A stretch of DNA of 64,000 bases from Collimonas sp. OK307 (GTDB lineage Bacteria > Pseudomonadota > Gammaproteobacteria > Burkholderiales > Burkholderiaceae_D), in the NCBI RefSeq assembly GCF_900113705.1, contig NZ_FOQI01000003.1, forward strand, positions 1 through 64,000, in the 5' to 3' direction. The notes under the pieces were generated by a model. That model saw nothing but the letters and a program-made list of their open reading frames with translations, was not told the origin of the DNA and did no database searches. The position numbers and the translations under genes were made by a program. Numbering within the stretch: position 1 is the first letter of the stretch; every line of letters begins with the position of its first letter. Shown in pieces: positions 8,442-20,367 of this stretch.

Positions 8442-10169
8442 TTACAGATCCTCCGAACCGAGCAGCATTTCAGTCAAGCCCTTGCCCGCCTTGACCATAG
8501 GCCAGACGTTTTCGGTTTGATCCGTAATGAAATTCATGAATACCAGGCGATCCTTCATGCCGAACGCCTCTTTCAGTGCACCGTCCACATCGGCCGGATT
8601 TTCAATCTTCATGCCGACGTGACCGAACGACTCGGCCAGTTTGGTGAAGTCCGGCAGCGAATCCATGTAGGACTCGGAATAGCGCGAACCGTAATCGATC
8701 TGCTGCCATTGACGGACCATGCCGAGGAAACGGTTATTGAGCAGGATGATCTTCGGCGTCAGGTGATATTGCTTGCAGGTAGCCAGTTCCTGGATGCACA
8801 TCTGGATCGATGCTTCGCCGGTGATACAGGCCACGGTCGAACCCGGATTGGCCATCTGCACACCCATCGCATACGGCAAGCCGACACCCATGGTGCCGAG
8901 GCCGCCGGAATTGATCCAGCGGCGCGGCTTGTCGAAGCCGTAATACTGCGCCGCCCACATCTGGTGCTGGCCGACATCGGAGGTGATGAATGCATCGCCG
9001 TCGGTGATCTGCCAGACCTTTTGAATCACGGACTGCGGCTTGATCACTTCTTTCGAATCGGTAAACTTGAGGCAGTCGCGGCCGCGCCATTCGTTGATCT
9101 GCTTCCACCAGTTGGACAGGGCCGGAGCATTTGGCCGCGTTTCGGCAGCATCCAGTTGCGCCAGCAGTTCTTGCAGCACGTCCTTGACGTTGCCGACGAT
9201 AGGAATATCAACCTTGACGCGCTTGGAAATCGACGACGGATCGATGTCGATATGGATGATCTTGCGCGAGACCGAGGTGAAATTTTTCGGATTGCCGATC
9301 ACGCGATCGTCAAACCGAGCCCCGATCGCGATCAGCACATCGCTGTTCTGCATCGCCATGTTGGCTTCGTAAGTGCCGTGCATGCCAGGCATGCCGACAA
9401 ACTTGTCGCTGGACGACTTGTAACCGCCGAGACCCATCAAGGTGGTGGTGCATGGGTAACCCAGGCGATCCACCAGCTTGTTCAGCTCAGGCGAAGCATT
9501 CGCCAGGATCACGCCGCCGCCGGCATAGATCATCGGCCGTTCGGCTGTCAGTAATAATTGCACCGCCTTGCGGATCTGGCCGGAATGACCCTTGTCGACC
9601 GGCTTGTAGGAACGCATTTCGACTTCCTTCGGATAGTCGAAAACGTGGCGGTGCATGGTGATGTCTTTAGGGATATCCACCAACACCGGGCCGGGACGGC
9701 CGGTACTGGCGATAAAGAACGCCTTCTTGATGGTCGATGCCAAATCCTTGACATCCTTGACCAGGAAGTTGTGCTTGACGCACGGGCGTGTAATACCAAC
9801 CGTGTCGCACTCCTGGAACGCATCTTCGCCGATCGCATAAGACGGCACCTGACCCGAAATCACCACCATCGGGATCGAGTCCATATAGGCCGTGGCCAGG
9901 CCGGTCACCGCATTGGTGACACCAGGACCGGACGTGACAATAGCCACGCCAACCTTGTTCGAACTGCGGGAATAGGCATCGGCTGCGTGAATCGCAGCTT
10001 GCTCATGACGTACCAGGATATGCTGGAATTTTTCTTGCTGGAAAATGGCGTCGTAGATGTACAGCACTGCGCCACCGGGATAACCGAACACGTGTTCGAC
10101 ACCCTCTTCTGCCAGGCAGCGCACGAGAATTTCGGCGCCGGTAATAGGCAAATTTGTATCTTTGTTCAT
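8442..10169 (-). CDS. ilvB: Acetolactate synthase large (catalytic) subunit, biosynthetic
   Basis: This ThDP enzyme joins two pyruvates, or pyruvate and 2-ketobutyrate, at the first common step of branched-chain amino acid synthesis. The 575 residues show the N-terminal ThDP pyrimidine domain with FGYPGGAVLYIYDA and the catalytic Glu region (HEQAAIHAADAYSR), a central FAD-binding domain, and the C-terminal ThDP domain (GLGTMGVGLPYAMG ... NNRFLGMVRQWQ). GAAAGGAT precedes the ATG by about 10 bases. It heads the ilvBHC operon; a sigma-70 promoter about 320 bases upstream fits it. ilvI would be an equally valid name. Confidence 0.96.
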   Translation of the reverse strand: MNKDTNLPITGAEILVRCLAEEGVEHVFGYPGGAVLYIYDAIFQQEKFQHILVRHEQAAIHAADAYSRSSNKVGVAIVTSGPGVTNAVTGLATAYMDSIPMVVISGQVPSYAIGEDAFQECDTVGITRPCVKHNFLVKDVKDLASTIKKAFFIASTGRPGPVLVDIPKDITMHRHVFDYPKEVEMRSYKPVDKGHSGQIRKAVQLLLTAERPMIYAGGGVILANASPELNKLVDRLGYPCTTTLMGLGGYKSSSDKFVGMPGMHGTYEANMAMQNSDVLIAIGARFDDRVIGNPKNFTSVSRKIIHIDIDPSSISKRVKVDIPIVGNVKDVLQELLAQLDAAETRPNAPALSNWWKQINEWRGRDCLKFTDSKEVIKPQSVIQKVWQITDGDAFITSDVGQHQMWAAQYYGFDKPRRWINSGGLGTMGVGLPYAMGVQMANPGSTVACITGEASIQMCIQELATCKQYHLTPKIILLNNRFLGMVRQWQQIDYGSRYSESYMDSLPDFTKLAESFGHVGMKIENPADVDGALKEAFGMKDRLVFMNFITDQTENVWPMVKAGKGLTEMLLGSEDL

Positions 10170-10460
10170 GATGACTAGATCCTTTCAAGGTCCATTGGAA
10201 ATTGATCGGATGCTCTTTCCTGACGAAATGGCGCAGCGTACCAGTGCCACGGCGTCCCTTTTTTGTGCGATCACGTCATTCCGTTGCGTAGCCGTAGATA
10301 CGATTCAAAATGGCGCTAAACGCTACTCGTTCGGCCGAAAATTCTGATTCCACCGCTGCCTGTTTCTCGCGCTTGTGGCACGGGTTGGAGCAAACAGCTT
10401 ACAAATGTAAAGCATGCCTTTCTACTGAGCAACATCTTGGGTCGACAGCGAAAAGGCTTG

Positions 10461-10480
10461 CACTTCAGGATTCTGAAGTG
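10461..10480 (-). promoter_or_regulatory. Hairpin at the predicted 5' end of the ilv mRNA
   Basis: CACTTCAG and CTGAAGTG form a perfect 8-bp stem with a 4-nt loop. It begins within one or two bases of the transcription start predicted from the promoter above, so the mRNA would begin with this stem. 5'-terminal stems commonly protect transcripts from RNase E or RppH-initiated decay; that role here is inference. Confidence 0.5.
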
Positions 10481-10487
10481 GATAGCT

Positions 10488-10516
10488 ACCATAATGCGTA
10501 GTTTCATTCCGGTCAA
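10488..10516 (-). promoter_or_regulatory. Proposed sigma-70 promoter of ilvBHC
   Basis: On the minus strand TTGACC (10511-10516) and TATGGT (10488-10493) are separated by exactly 17 bases. The start of transcription should fall near 10480-10482, roughly 310 bases before the ilvB ATG. This is inferred from box similarity only. Confidence 0.6.
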
Positions 10517-10775
10517 GCCAAATTACATGAAATCCAAGTTAAATCATGTCTTTTGCTGTAGATTTGCCCACAACCCGCCCCTTTTTTGCTAGGATTCGGC
10601 CAGTCTGGAAATTAATTGCAGGCAGTTAGAAGCCATTACATATCCGGACGCAGGCCAAGGGCGGCAAGCGTAGACGAGTCAACACCGGGGTCCGCCCCAG
10701 GTATGATCGTATTCCAACTCGCAACAGAATCTTGAATTAGCAGTAGGTAGTGTATGACCCAATTCGCCGCGAAGC

Positions 10776-11345
10776 ATGGCCACAGATAAAGAACTTTCCG
10801 ATTTCCTTGAAAACGTAGAACGCCGGGCTTTCAAGCAGGCGGTGTACGCCGTCCGCAAGGACGAATCCGCCTTGGACATCGTTCAGGACGCCATGATCAA
10901 ACTGGCGGAAAAATACGGCGACAAACCGGCGGCCGAACTGCCGATGCTGTTCCAGCGCATCCTGCAAAACACCATCCATGACTATTTCCGCAGGGAAAAG
11001 GTACGCAATACCTGGGTCAGCCTGTTTTCCAGCATGGGGCACAACAATGCCAATGACGAGGATTACGACGTCCTGGAAACCTTCGAGTCGGATGAAGATT
11101 CGCAAGCGACCGAATCCAGCGCCAACAAGCTGGAACGTGAGCAAATTCTCAATATGATCGATGAGGAAGTACAGAAACTCCCAGCGCGTCAACGAGAAGC
11201 CTTCCTGATGCGTTATTGGGAGGACATGGATGTTGCCGAGACCGCGGCCGCAATGGGATGCTCGGAAGGCAGCGTAAAAACGCACTGCTCTCGCGCAACG
11301 CACACTCTGGCGCTATCGCTCAAGGCCAAAGGAATCAGCTTATGA
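10776..11345 (+). CDS. RNA polymerase sigma factor, ECF type
   Basis: The protein has 189 residues. Region 2 spans about residues 10-80 (KQAVYAVRKDESALDIVQDA, then MLFQRILQNTIHDYFRREKV) and region 4 about residues 125-180 (LPARQREAFLMRYWEDMDVA, then CSEGSVKTHCSRA). An acidic linker (residues 90-115) joins them. It should direct polymerase to a specific promoter set. The following gene encodes a one-pass membrane protein, the usual place for an anti-sigma factor. The ATG at 10776 has only a weak ribosome site; an 11-codon frame from 10754 overlaps it. The stop overlaps the next ATG (ATGA). Confidence 0.9.
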   Translation: MATDKELSDFLENVERRAFKQAVYAVRKDESALDIVQDAMIKLAEKYGDKPAAELPMLFQRILQNTIHDYFRREKVRNTWVSLFSSMGHNNANDEDYDVLETFESDEDSQATESSANKLEREQILNMIDEEVQKLPARQREAFLMRYWEDMDVAETAAAMGCSEGSVKTHCSRATHTLALSLKAKGISL

Positions 11346-11749
11346 ACACTAAAGAAATCAATTTCGCCTTCAAGGTGCGGCACGCACTGAATGAAAACCT
11401 GGACAATTTGCCAGCTCCTACCGCTGACCGTCTGGCTGCTGCCCGCAAGGCGGCGATGGCGCGCAAGAAACAAGATGCACCGACCCGCGTGTTGGCGCGT
11501 CAAGGTGTATTGGCTGGCCACGCCGGCAGTTTCTTCGGCGACCGCCTGTCCTGGCTGATGCGGATCGGCGTCGCTGCGCCGATTCTGGTTGGCGTGGTGC
11601 TGCTGTCCGGTTTGTATCAATACGAACAGCAACATCGGATTACTGCCGCCGCCGACATCGATGCCGCCATGTTATCGGACGAATTGCCGCCATCGGCCTA
11701 CCTGGACCGCGGTTTTAGCGCCTACCTCGCCCAGCAGCAAGAACAATGA
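11342..11749 (+). CDS. DUF3619 family single-pass membrane protein (candidate anti-sigma factor)
   Basis: The protein has 135 residues, starting at the ATG that overlaps the sigma factor stop. The first 70 residues are basic and helical (NFAFKVRHALNENLDNLPAP, then RLAAARKAAMARKK), followed by one transmembrane helix (about residues 73-92, IGVAAPILVGVVLLSGLYQY) and a short outer tail. N-inside topology with a cytosolic helical domain beside an ECF sigma gene is what an anti-sigma factor looks like. DUF3619 has no proven function that I know of; the role is inferred from position and topology. Confidence 0.8.
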   Translation: MNTKEINFAFKVRHALNENLDNLPAPTADRLAAARKAAMARKKQDAPTRVLARQGVLAGHAGSFFGDRLSWLMRIGVAAPILVGVVLLSGLYQYEQQHRITAAADIDAAMLSDELPPSAYLDRGFSAYLAQQQEQ

Positions 11750-12474
11750 CGTCAAACTCTTCCTCCAATCCGAGCGCCCGCAAGCTATCCATCAACCTGC
11801 TAGGCAGCCGCCGCAAGCGTTTCATCGGCGCCGCATGTGCGTTGCTGGTGACCGGTGGCGCCGTACTGGCAGTACTCGGCCCGGTTGCGCCGACCCAGGC
11901 CGCCGGCCGCCCGACTGCCGCCAGCTTCAAGGAAGTCCCTGCCAACCCGCCTAAAATGACCAAGGTGGTCGATAGCGCCGCTCCTACCTGGAGTGAACTG
12001 AGCGCCGTCCAGAAACATGTCCTGGAGCCGCTCGCCCCCGACTGGGATAAATTAAAACCGGCTACCAGGAAGAAGTGGCTGGAAATCAGCGGCCGCTACG
12101 CCAGCATGACGCCGGCCGAGCAGGAAAGATTGCAGGCCAGGATGCGCGGCTGGGTAACATTGACTCCCGAGCAGCGCCGTATCGCCCGTGAAAATTACGC
12201 TCGTGCCAACAAGCTCGATACCGAGCAAAGAGCGCTGCGCTGGCAGCAGTATCAGCAATTGTCGGAGCAACAAAAGGCAGAGCTGGCGGAACAGGCAACG
12301 CCGCGCCACAAACGGGTAACTACCTTGCCGCCTGCCACGCTCAACAAATCCAAACCGGCAGCGCCAGCCAAGCTGGCAGCCCCTGCGAGCCAGGACCAGA
12401 CTGCGGTAGTCACACCGGCGCCCGCTTCGGGACCAGCGACTGCGCCGGTAGCGCCGGCGCCAGCCACGAAATAA
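11746..12474 (+). CDS. DUF3106 domain protein, periplasmic
   Basis: The protein has 242 residues. A basic start and hydrophobic segment (about residues 25-50, ending near PTQAAG) form a signal peptide or anchor. The DUF3106 core (about residues 80-165) has repeated helix motifs rich in Trp and Gln: WSELSAVQKHVLEPLAPDW, TRKKWLEISGRYASMTP, LQARMRGWVTLTPEQRR. This resembles periplasmic helical sensor proteins such as the CpxP/ZraP style LTxxQ repeats, without clear identity. The Pro/Ala-rich tail is low complexity. The ATG overlaps the DUF3619 stop, so it is part of the sigma operon and could sense envelope state. Confidence 0.8.
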   Translation: MTSNSSSNPSARKLSINLLGSRRKRFIGAACALLVTGGAVLAVLGPVAPTQAAGRPTAASFKEVPANPPKMTKVVDSAAPTWSELSAVQKHVLEPLAPDWDKLKPATRKKWLEISGRYASMTPAEQERLQARMRGWVTLTPEQRRIARENYARANKLDTEQRALRWQQYQQLSEQQKAELAEQATPRHKRVTTLPPATLNKSKPAAPAKLAAPASQDQTAVVTPAPASGPATAPVAPAPATK

Positions 12475-12479
12475 ACATT

Positions 12480-13028
12480 TTGAATCCTGCCGCAACCGAC
12501 CAGCTTGCCCGCCAACAGCAGACGCCATCGCTGAAACGCCGCTTCGGCAGCATCATGTATGAAGCCATGCTGCTGTTTGGCATCCTGTTTATTTCGGGAT
12601 GGATTTTTTCCACCTTGCTGCAGCAGCGCAACGCGCTTTACCTGCGTCACGGGCAACAAGCCTGGCTATTTATCGTACTCACCCTGTATTTCGTCTGGTG
12701 CTGGAGTCATGGCGGGCAAACGCTGGCCATGAAAACCTGGCGCATCCAGCTGGTCAACCGCGACGGCAGTGCGGTCAGGGCCGGCCGTGCCGCCCTTCGC
12801 TTCCTGCTCAGCTGGTGCTGGTTCCTGCCCGGACTGGCGCTGTCCTGGGCGCTGGGCGCGCATGCATGGATGCTGGTGTTGATCCCGGCGGCGAATTTCG
12901 TGCTTTGGGCCATGACTATCTATCTCGATCCGCAACGGCAATTCCTGCATGACCGTATCGCCGGCACCATGCTGGTGAATATGGCGGAAATCGTGAAACC
13001 CGCCGGCAAACACAAGTGGTATCACTAA
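12480..13028 (+). CDS. RDD family membrane protein
   Basis: The 182-residue protein has the RDD pattern: PSLKRRFGSIMYEAMLLFGI with a charged first segment, two N-terminal helices, MKTWRIQLVNRDGSAVRAGR between helices, and a C-terminal DPQRQFLHDRIAGTMLV. Function of the family is largely unknown; some members are proposed ion transporters. It begins 6 bases after the DUF3106 stop with a TTG at 12480 and no good ribosome site, so the start is uncertain; ATG 12555 would cut the conserved first motif. Probably the last gene of the ECF sigma operon. Confidence 0.82.
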   Translation: MNPAATDQLARQQQTPSLKRRFGSIMYEAMLLFGILFISGWIFSTLLQQRNALYLRHGQQAWLFIVLTLYFVWCWSHGGQTLAMKTWRIQLVNRDGSAVRAGRAALRFLLSWCWFLPGLALSWALGAHAWMLVLIPAANFVLWAMTIYLDPQRQFLHDRIAGTMLVNMAEIVKPAGKHKWYH

Positions 13029-13045
13029 ACTATCCAAAGCCGATA

Positions 13046-13056
13046 TAGGGTGGGCA
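13046..13056 (+). repeat. Half copy of a hairpin-forming repeat (TAGGGTGGGCA)
   Basis: The 11-base core TAGGGTGGGCA is identical to one arm of the hairpin at 16064-16091. Here the second arm is missing. It lies between convergent rdd and DUF455 genes. It looks like a decayed or partial member of the same intergenic repeat family. Confidence 0.45.
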
Positions 13057-13061
13057 CTCGC

Positions 13062-13913
13062 TTAGAGCGGCTTTGTTTCTGCTAGCAAGGCAAGTAATTC
13101 CGGCTCGGAAAATCCAGCAGCCCTCCTCGCTTCCAGATTGAACGGCCCGCGCAGTATCGGCGCCTTGTACTGCAGCGCCAAGGCGGCAAAGGTTGCCAGC
13201 GGCTCCAACTGGCGCGCCTCGCACAGCCAGCCATACCAGCGGTTGCCGATCGCCACATGGCCGATCTCGTCGCGCAGGATAATGTCGATGATTGCCGCCG
13301 CATCCTCGTCGCCGGCCTGCGCCAGCTTGGCGCGGGTGCGCGGTGAGGCGTCCAGGCCGCGCGCTTCCATCATGCGCGGCACCAGCGCCATCCTGGCCAG
13401 GATGTCATGGCTGGTTTTCTCAGTCAGTTCCCACAAACTGTTGTGTGCCGAAAAATCGCCATAGGCAAACCCCAGCGCCTGCAAGTGACTTGCCAACAAG
13501 CTGAAGTGATAAGCTTCTTCCCTGGCGACACGCAGCCAGTCGACGTAATAATCTTCCGGCATCCCGGTGAAACGCCAGATAGCGTCCAGCGCCAGGTTGA
13601 TGGCATTGAATTCGATGTGCGCCAGCGCATGAATCATGGCGGCACGCCCTTCCACCGAAGCCATGGATCGATGCTTGACTTCGCGCGGCGGGACCAGCGC
13701 CGGCAGTTGCGGGCGCCCGGGTATGCTTAAGGTTGCGCTTAAGCTGCGTTGCCTGTCCAGTATCATTTCGACATTTTTCCAGCTTACTGCCATCGCATCG
13801 ACCCCGGCAACCTTGGCTGCGACATTTGCCTCGCAGAGCCAATGCAGGGCTGCGGCACGCAACTCAAGTTCGTCTGGCTCGCCTGGCTTTGCGAGAAAGG
13901 GAGAATGGTTCAT
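13062..13913 (-). CDS. DUF455 family ferritin-like protein
   Basis: The 283-residue, mostly helical protein has the metal-ligand pattern of ferritin-like enzymes: MIHALAHIEFNAINLALDA, VAREEAYHFSLLASHL, and ILRDEIGHVAIGNRWYGWLC. These supply Glu and ExxH residues for a possible di-iron site. Family members include MiaE-like tRNA hydroxylase relatives; substrate and reaction of DUF455 are not settled. It converges with the rdd gene and diverges from the carbonic anhydrase gene, with about 125 bases between. Confidence 0.85.
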   Translation of the reverse strand: MNHSPFLAKPGEPDELELRAAALHWLCEANVAAKVAGVDAMAVSWKNVEMILDRQRSLSATLSIPGRPQLPALVPPREVKHRSMASVEGRAAMIHALAHIEFNAINLALDAIWRFTGMPEDYYVDWLRVAREEAYHFSLLASHLQALGFAYGDFSAHNSLWELTEKTSHDILARMALVPRMMEARGLDASPRTRAKLAQAGDEDAAAIIDIILRDEIGHVAIGNRWYGWLCEARQLEPLATFAALALQYKAPILRGPFNLEARRAAGFSEPELLALLAETKPL

Positions 13914-14037
13914 GTTGACAGCGGTAAAATGACGCTACTGTTGAAAAATCGCACTTCGGACATATCTACAAACATTAAATAAGCATCCAGCAAAAGGGCA
14001 TCCGGCATGCCCGGCAACCAGCATTCTACGGAGATTT

Positions 14038-14562
14038 ATGGCCATCTACCAATTGGGCGAACATGCCCCCGACATCGACCCTTCAGCATATATAGCGCCG
14101 TCGGCCAATCTGATCGGCAAGGTCAGGATCGAAGCCGACGCCAGCATCTGGTTCGGCGTCACGATCCGTGGCGACAATGAATTGATTACGGTCGGCCAGG
14201 GCAGTAACGTGCAGGAAAGCAGCACACTGCACACCGACATGGGTTTTCCGCTGACACTAGGCAAGAACGTCACCGTTGGCCACCAGGCAATGTTGCACGG
14301 ATGCACTATTGGCGATGGCGCATTGATCGGAATCCAGGCCGTCATCCTGAATGGCGCCAAGATCGGCAAGAATTGCCTGGTCGGCGCCGGTGCGCTGGTC
14401 ACCGAAGGCAAGGAATTCCCGGACAACTCGCTGATTATCGGCTCGCCGGCCAAGGCAGTACGAACCCTGAGCGAGCAAGATATTGCCGCGCTGGCCGGCA
14501 ATGCGACGCACTACATAGCACGCGGGCTGGAGTACAAAACGGGCCTGAAGCAAATCGGATAA
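14038..14562 (+). CDS. Gamma carbonic anhydrase family protein
   Basis: The protein has 174 residues made of left-handed beta-helix hexapeptide repeats (e.g. [20 protein letters not shown]). Zinc-ligand histidines are visible in [10 protein letters not shown] and SSTLHTD, as in YrdA/PaaY/CaiE-type gamma-class proteins that form trimers. Many family members lack demonstrated CO2 hydration activity, so the reaction is not certain. It lies 64 bases upstream of hslO on the same strand. Confidence 0.9.
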   Translation: MAIYQLGEHAPDIDPSAYIAPSANLIGKVRIEADASIWFGVTIRGDNELITVGQGSNVQESSTLHTDMGFPLTLGKNVTVGHQAMLHGCTIGDGALIGIQAVILNGAKIGKNCLVGAGALVTEGKEFPDNSLIIGSPAKAVRTLSEQDIAALAGNATHYIARGLEYKTGLKQIG

Positions 14563-14626
14563 GCGGTTGCCAATCAAGCAATAAATCGGTAAAAAATTAG
14601 CAGCAACAAATTAGCGGAAAAAAAAT

Positions 14627-15595
14627 ATGGACGTAACAAAAATGATGGATGCCGGCGAAATACACGGCGATAGCGACTCTCTTCAGAAATTCATGGTTGA
14701 GAATGCTGCCGTGCGTGGCGAACTGGTGCAGCTGTCTGCCACCTGGCAGCAAACGCTGGCACACCACCAGTATCCGGCGCCAGTCACGACTTTGCTGGGT
14801 GAGATGATGGCTGCGGCAGCGCTGCTCTCCGCCAATTTGAAATTCAATGGCGTCATCGTCATGCAAATTTATGGCGACGGCCCGATCCGGCTGCTGGTGG
14901 TTGAATGCGATTCGCAATTGCGGATGCGCGCCACGGCAAAGCTCGCTCCCGATGCAGTGATCGACCCCGACGCCACCATGTCTCAGCTGCTTAACCTGAA
15001 TGGCCAGGGGCGTTTTGCAATCACGCTGGACCCGCAGGATAAAATGCCCGGCCAAAAAGCTTATCAAGGCATAGTACCGCTGGATGGCGAGAGTGTCGCC
15101 ACTGTCATCGAAAACTATATGCTGCGCTCGGAACAGCTCGATACCAGGCTGTGGCTGGCAGCTGACAGCAAAGTTGCACGCGGTTTGCTGCTGCAGAAAT
15201 TGCCGAATCACGGCGGCATCGACGTGCCAGTCAGCGATGACCTGGAAACATGGAATCGCTTCCTGGCGCTGGGCGGTACTTTACGTCCTGAAGAAATGCT
15301 GGCAACCGACATCCAGACGCTGCTGCGCCGCCTGTTCTGGGAAGAAACCATCCGTGTTTTCGAACCGCAGCAACCTAGCTTCCAATGCAATTGCTCGCGC
15401 GAGAAAGTCGGCAACATGTTGAAAATGCTGGGTCAGCCGGAGATCGAGGAAGCCCTCGCCGATTTAGGCAAGCTGGCGGTGGATTGCGATTTCTGCGGCA
15501 AACATTATGAATTCGACAAAGTCGACTGCGCGCACCTGTTTGCCAGCGCGGCGCCGGTTGAAGCGTTGCTGCCTACGGGCAGCAGCAAGCATTAA
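14627..15595 (+). CDS. hslO: Redox-regulated chaperone Hsp33
   Basis: Hsp33 is a holdase chaperone activated by oxidation. The 322-residue protein ends with the redox zinc site: Cys254 and Cys256 (CNC) and Cys287 and Cys290 (CDFC), which release zinc and form disulfides on oxidative stress. The N-terminal substrate-binding fold (about residues 10-200) has the family motif TLLGEMMAAAALLSANLKF. A 27-residue N-terminal stretch before ELVQLSATW is typical. Confidence 0.95.
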   Translation: MDVTKMMDAGEIHGDSDSLQKFMVENAAVRGELVQLSATWQQTLAHHQYPAPVTTLLGEMMAAAALLSANLKFNGVIVMQIYGDGPIRLLVVECDSQLRMRATAKLAPDAVIDPDATMSQLLNLNGQGRFAITLDPQDKMPGQKAYQGIVPLDGESVATVIENYMLRSEQLDTRLWLAADSKVARGLLLQKLPNHGGIDVPVSDDLETWNRFLALGGTLRPEEMLATDIQTLLRRLFWEETIRVFEPQQPSFQCNCSREKVGNMLKMLGQPEIEEALADLGKLAVDCDFCGKHYEFDKVDCAHLFASAAPVEALLPTGSSKH

Positions 15596-15640
15596 ACGCA
15601 GCGATATAAGTGACATAAGTGATACTAAAGACGCAGGAAA

Positions 15641-16021
15641 TCAGGGCTCTGATTTCTTGTTCGTTTCGGTTGGTACAGCGACTGCGACTGTCTTTTCTAT
15701 CGCCGCTAATGCCGCATTTGGCGGAGCCGGCGCATCTGCCGGATTGCCGTTCGGATCGAGAATCTGTATGAAGATCTCGTTTTGCTTGATCATGCCCAGC
15801 TCGGTACGCGCCCGTTCTTCGACCGCACCGGTACCTTCTTTCAAATCATGTACTTCTGAATCCAGCTTGGCATTGCGGGCTTTCAGTTCGTCGACCTTGT
15901 CATGGGCAGCATGCACTTGCTGATCCATGTCCCACACGCGCAGCCAGCCGCCCTTGCCTAGCCACAGTGGGTACTGGACCAGTATCAGCAAAGCGGTCAG
16001 GAAAATGGCAATCAGGCGCAT
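15641..16021 (-). CDS. ftsB: Cell division protein FtsB
   Basis: FtsB is a bitopic divisome protein that works with FtsL and FtsQ. The 126 residues show a cytoplasmic start, one transmembrane helix (about 3-20, [18 protein letters not shown]), a leucine-zipper-like coiled coil ([20 protein letters not shown]) and the conserved [15 protein letters not shown] segment. The Ala/Pro-rich tail is longer than in E. coli (103 residues). It follows eno at a short distance, the usual eno-ftsB order. Confidence 0.94.
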   Translation of the reverse strand: MRLIAIFLTALLILVQYPLWLGKGGWLRVWDMDQQVHAAHDKVDELKARNAKLDSEVHDLKEGTGAVEERARTELGMIKQNEIFIQILDPNGNPADAPAPPNAALAAIEKTVAVAVPTETNKKSEP

Positions 16022-16063
16022 CGTTTGGAGTTGGGTCTACCGTCTTATCTAATCTAGTCAAAC

Positions 16064-16091
16064 GTAGGGTGGGCACACCTGCCCACCCTAC
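16064..16091. repeat. Hairpin-forming intergenic repeat
   Basis: GTAGGGTGGGCA (16064-16075) and TGCCCACCCTAC (16080-16091) form a perfect 12-bp stem with a 4-nt loop between eno and ftsB. The core also occurs at 13046-13056. The sequence is of the interspersed GTAGGGTGGGCA type seen in many bacterial genomes. It may also affect eno-ftsB transcript processing. Confidence 0.7.
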
Positions 16092-16118
16092 TCGCAACTT
16101 ACATTACTTCAGACGCAG

Positions 16119-17435
<1,317 letters not shown>

Positions 17436-17533
17436 TTAAAACCATTTACGGGGTCAGACTGCTGGCGCTGCCACTTGTGTGTATAGCGGAAGCGATATAG
17501 TCAAACGAATCTAGCGAGCCCGGCCCCAAGCAA

Positions 17534-18388
17534 TCAACCGAAATTGCTTTCGATAAAGCCATTCTTTTTGACGACCCGATCCAGGTCAATCATGGTCGAC
17601 AACAATTCTTTCATACGTCCCAGCGGCACCGCATTCGGTCCGTCGGATTTAGCTTCTGCAGGATTCGGATGGGTTTCCATGAACACACCGGCAACACCGA
17701 CCGCAATCGCAGCCCGCGCCAATACCGGTACGAATTCACGTTGACCGCCCGAAGTGCTGCCTTGCCCGCCCGGCAATTGCACCGAGTGGGTAGCATCGAA
17801 CACTACCGGGCAACCGGTTTCGCGCATGATCGCCAGCGAGCGCATATCGGATACCAGGTTGTTGTAACCGAACGATGCACCTCGTTCGCATGCCATGAAA
17901 TTATCTTCCGGCAGGCCGGCTTCACGGGCAGCGGCACGCGCCTTGGCGATGACATTGATCATGTCGTGCGGAGCCAGGAACTGGCCTTTCTTGATATTCA
18001 CCGGCTTGCCTGATTGCGCGCAAGCATTGATGAAATCGGTCTGGCGACAGAGGAAAGCCGGTGTCTGCAAGACATCGACCACCGCCGCTACCGGCTTGAT
18101 TTCATAGATTTCATGGATATCGGTCAGCACCGGCACGCCGATTTGCGCTTTGACTTCAGCCAGGATCTCCAGCCCTTTTTCCATGCCGAGGCCGCGGAAA
18201 GAAGTGCCGGAAGAACGATTCGCCTTGTCGAAAGACGATTTGTAAATGAAGTTGATACCCAGCGCGCTGGCGATCTCTTTCAATTGTCCGGCGGTATCGA
18301 GCGCCATCTGGCGCGATTCGATAACGCACGGGCCGGCGATCAGGAAAAACGGTTGATCCAGACCGACATCAAAGCCACAAAGTTTCAT
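17534..18388 (-). CDS. kdsA: 3-deoxy-8-phosphooctulonate synthase (Kdo8P synthase)
   Basis: KdsA condenses arabinose 5-phosphate with phosphoenolpyruvate to make Kdo 8-phosphate for lipopolysaccharide. The 284-residue TIM barrel shows [31 protein letters not shown], and [12 protein letters not shown] with [13 protein letters not shown]. It starts 9 bases after pyrG, so both are co-transcribed. PEP supplied by the neighbouring enolase is its co-substrate. Confidence 0.97.
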   Translation of the reverse strand: MKLCGFDVGLDQPFFLIAGPCVIESRQMALDTAGQLKEIASALGINFIYKSSFDKANRSSGTSFRGLGMEKGLEILAEVKAQIGVPVLTDIHEIYEIKPVAAVVDVLQTPAFLCRQTDFINACAQSGKPVNIKKGQFLAPHDMINVIAKARAAAREAGLPEDNFMACERGASFGYNNLVSDMRSLAIMRETGCPVVFDATHSVQLPGGQGSTSGGQREFVPVLARAAIAVGVAGVFMETHPNPAEAKSDGPNAVPLGRMKELLSTMIDLDRVVKKNGFIESNFG

Positions 18389-18397
18389 GTTCTTTCC

Positions 18398-20367
<1,970 letters not shown>

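Larger units (their letters stand above)
10170..10775. other. Divergent intergenic region: ilv leader and ECF-sigma upstream region
   Basis: This 606-bp region separates ilvB (minus) from the sigma factor gene (plus). It holds the proposed ilv promoter (10488-10516) and a leader of about 310 nt. No rho-independent terminator with a T-run is seen on the minus strand, so classical attenuation is not supported. On the plus side, an 11-codon reading frame at 10754-10789 (ATG after GTAGGTAG) overlaps the sigma factor start. No tRNA or other RNA gene is visible. Confidence 0.6.

Noticed and set aside
10316-10516. Possible branched-chain-rich leader peptide (MKLRIMVAIHFRIL...) before ilvB
   Set aside because: Its first codons fall inside the proposed -35/-10 promoter, so they would not be transcribed, and no terminator follows.
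10754-10789. An 11-codon upstream ORF overlapping the ECF sigma start
   Set aside because: It may couple translation, but the peptide has no features and the sequence is too short to judge without comparison to relatives.
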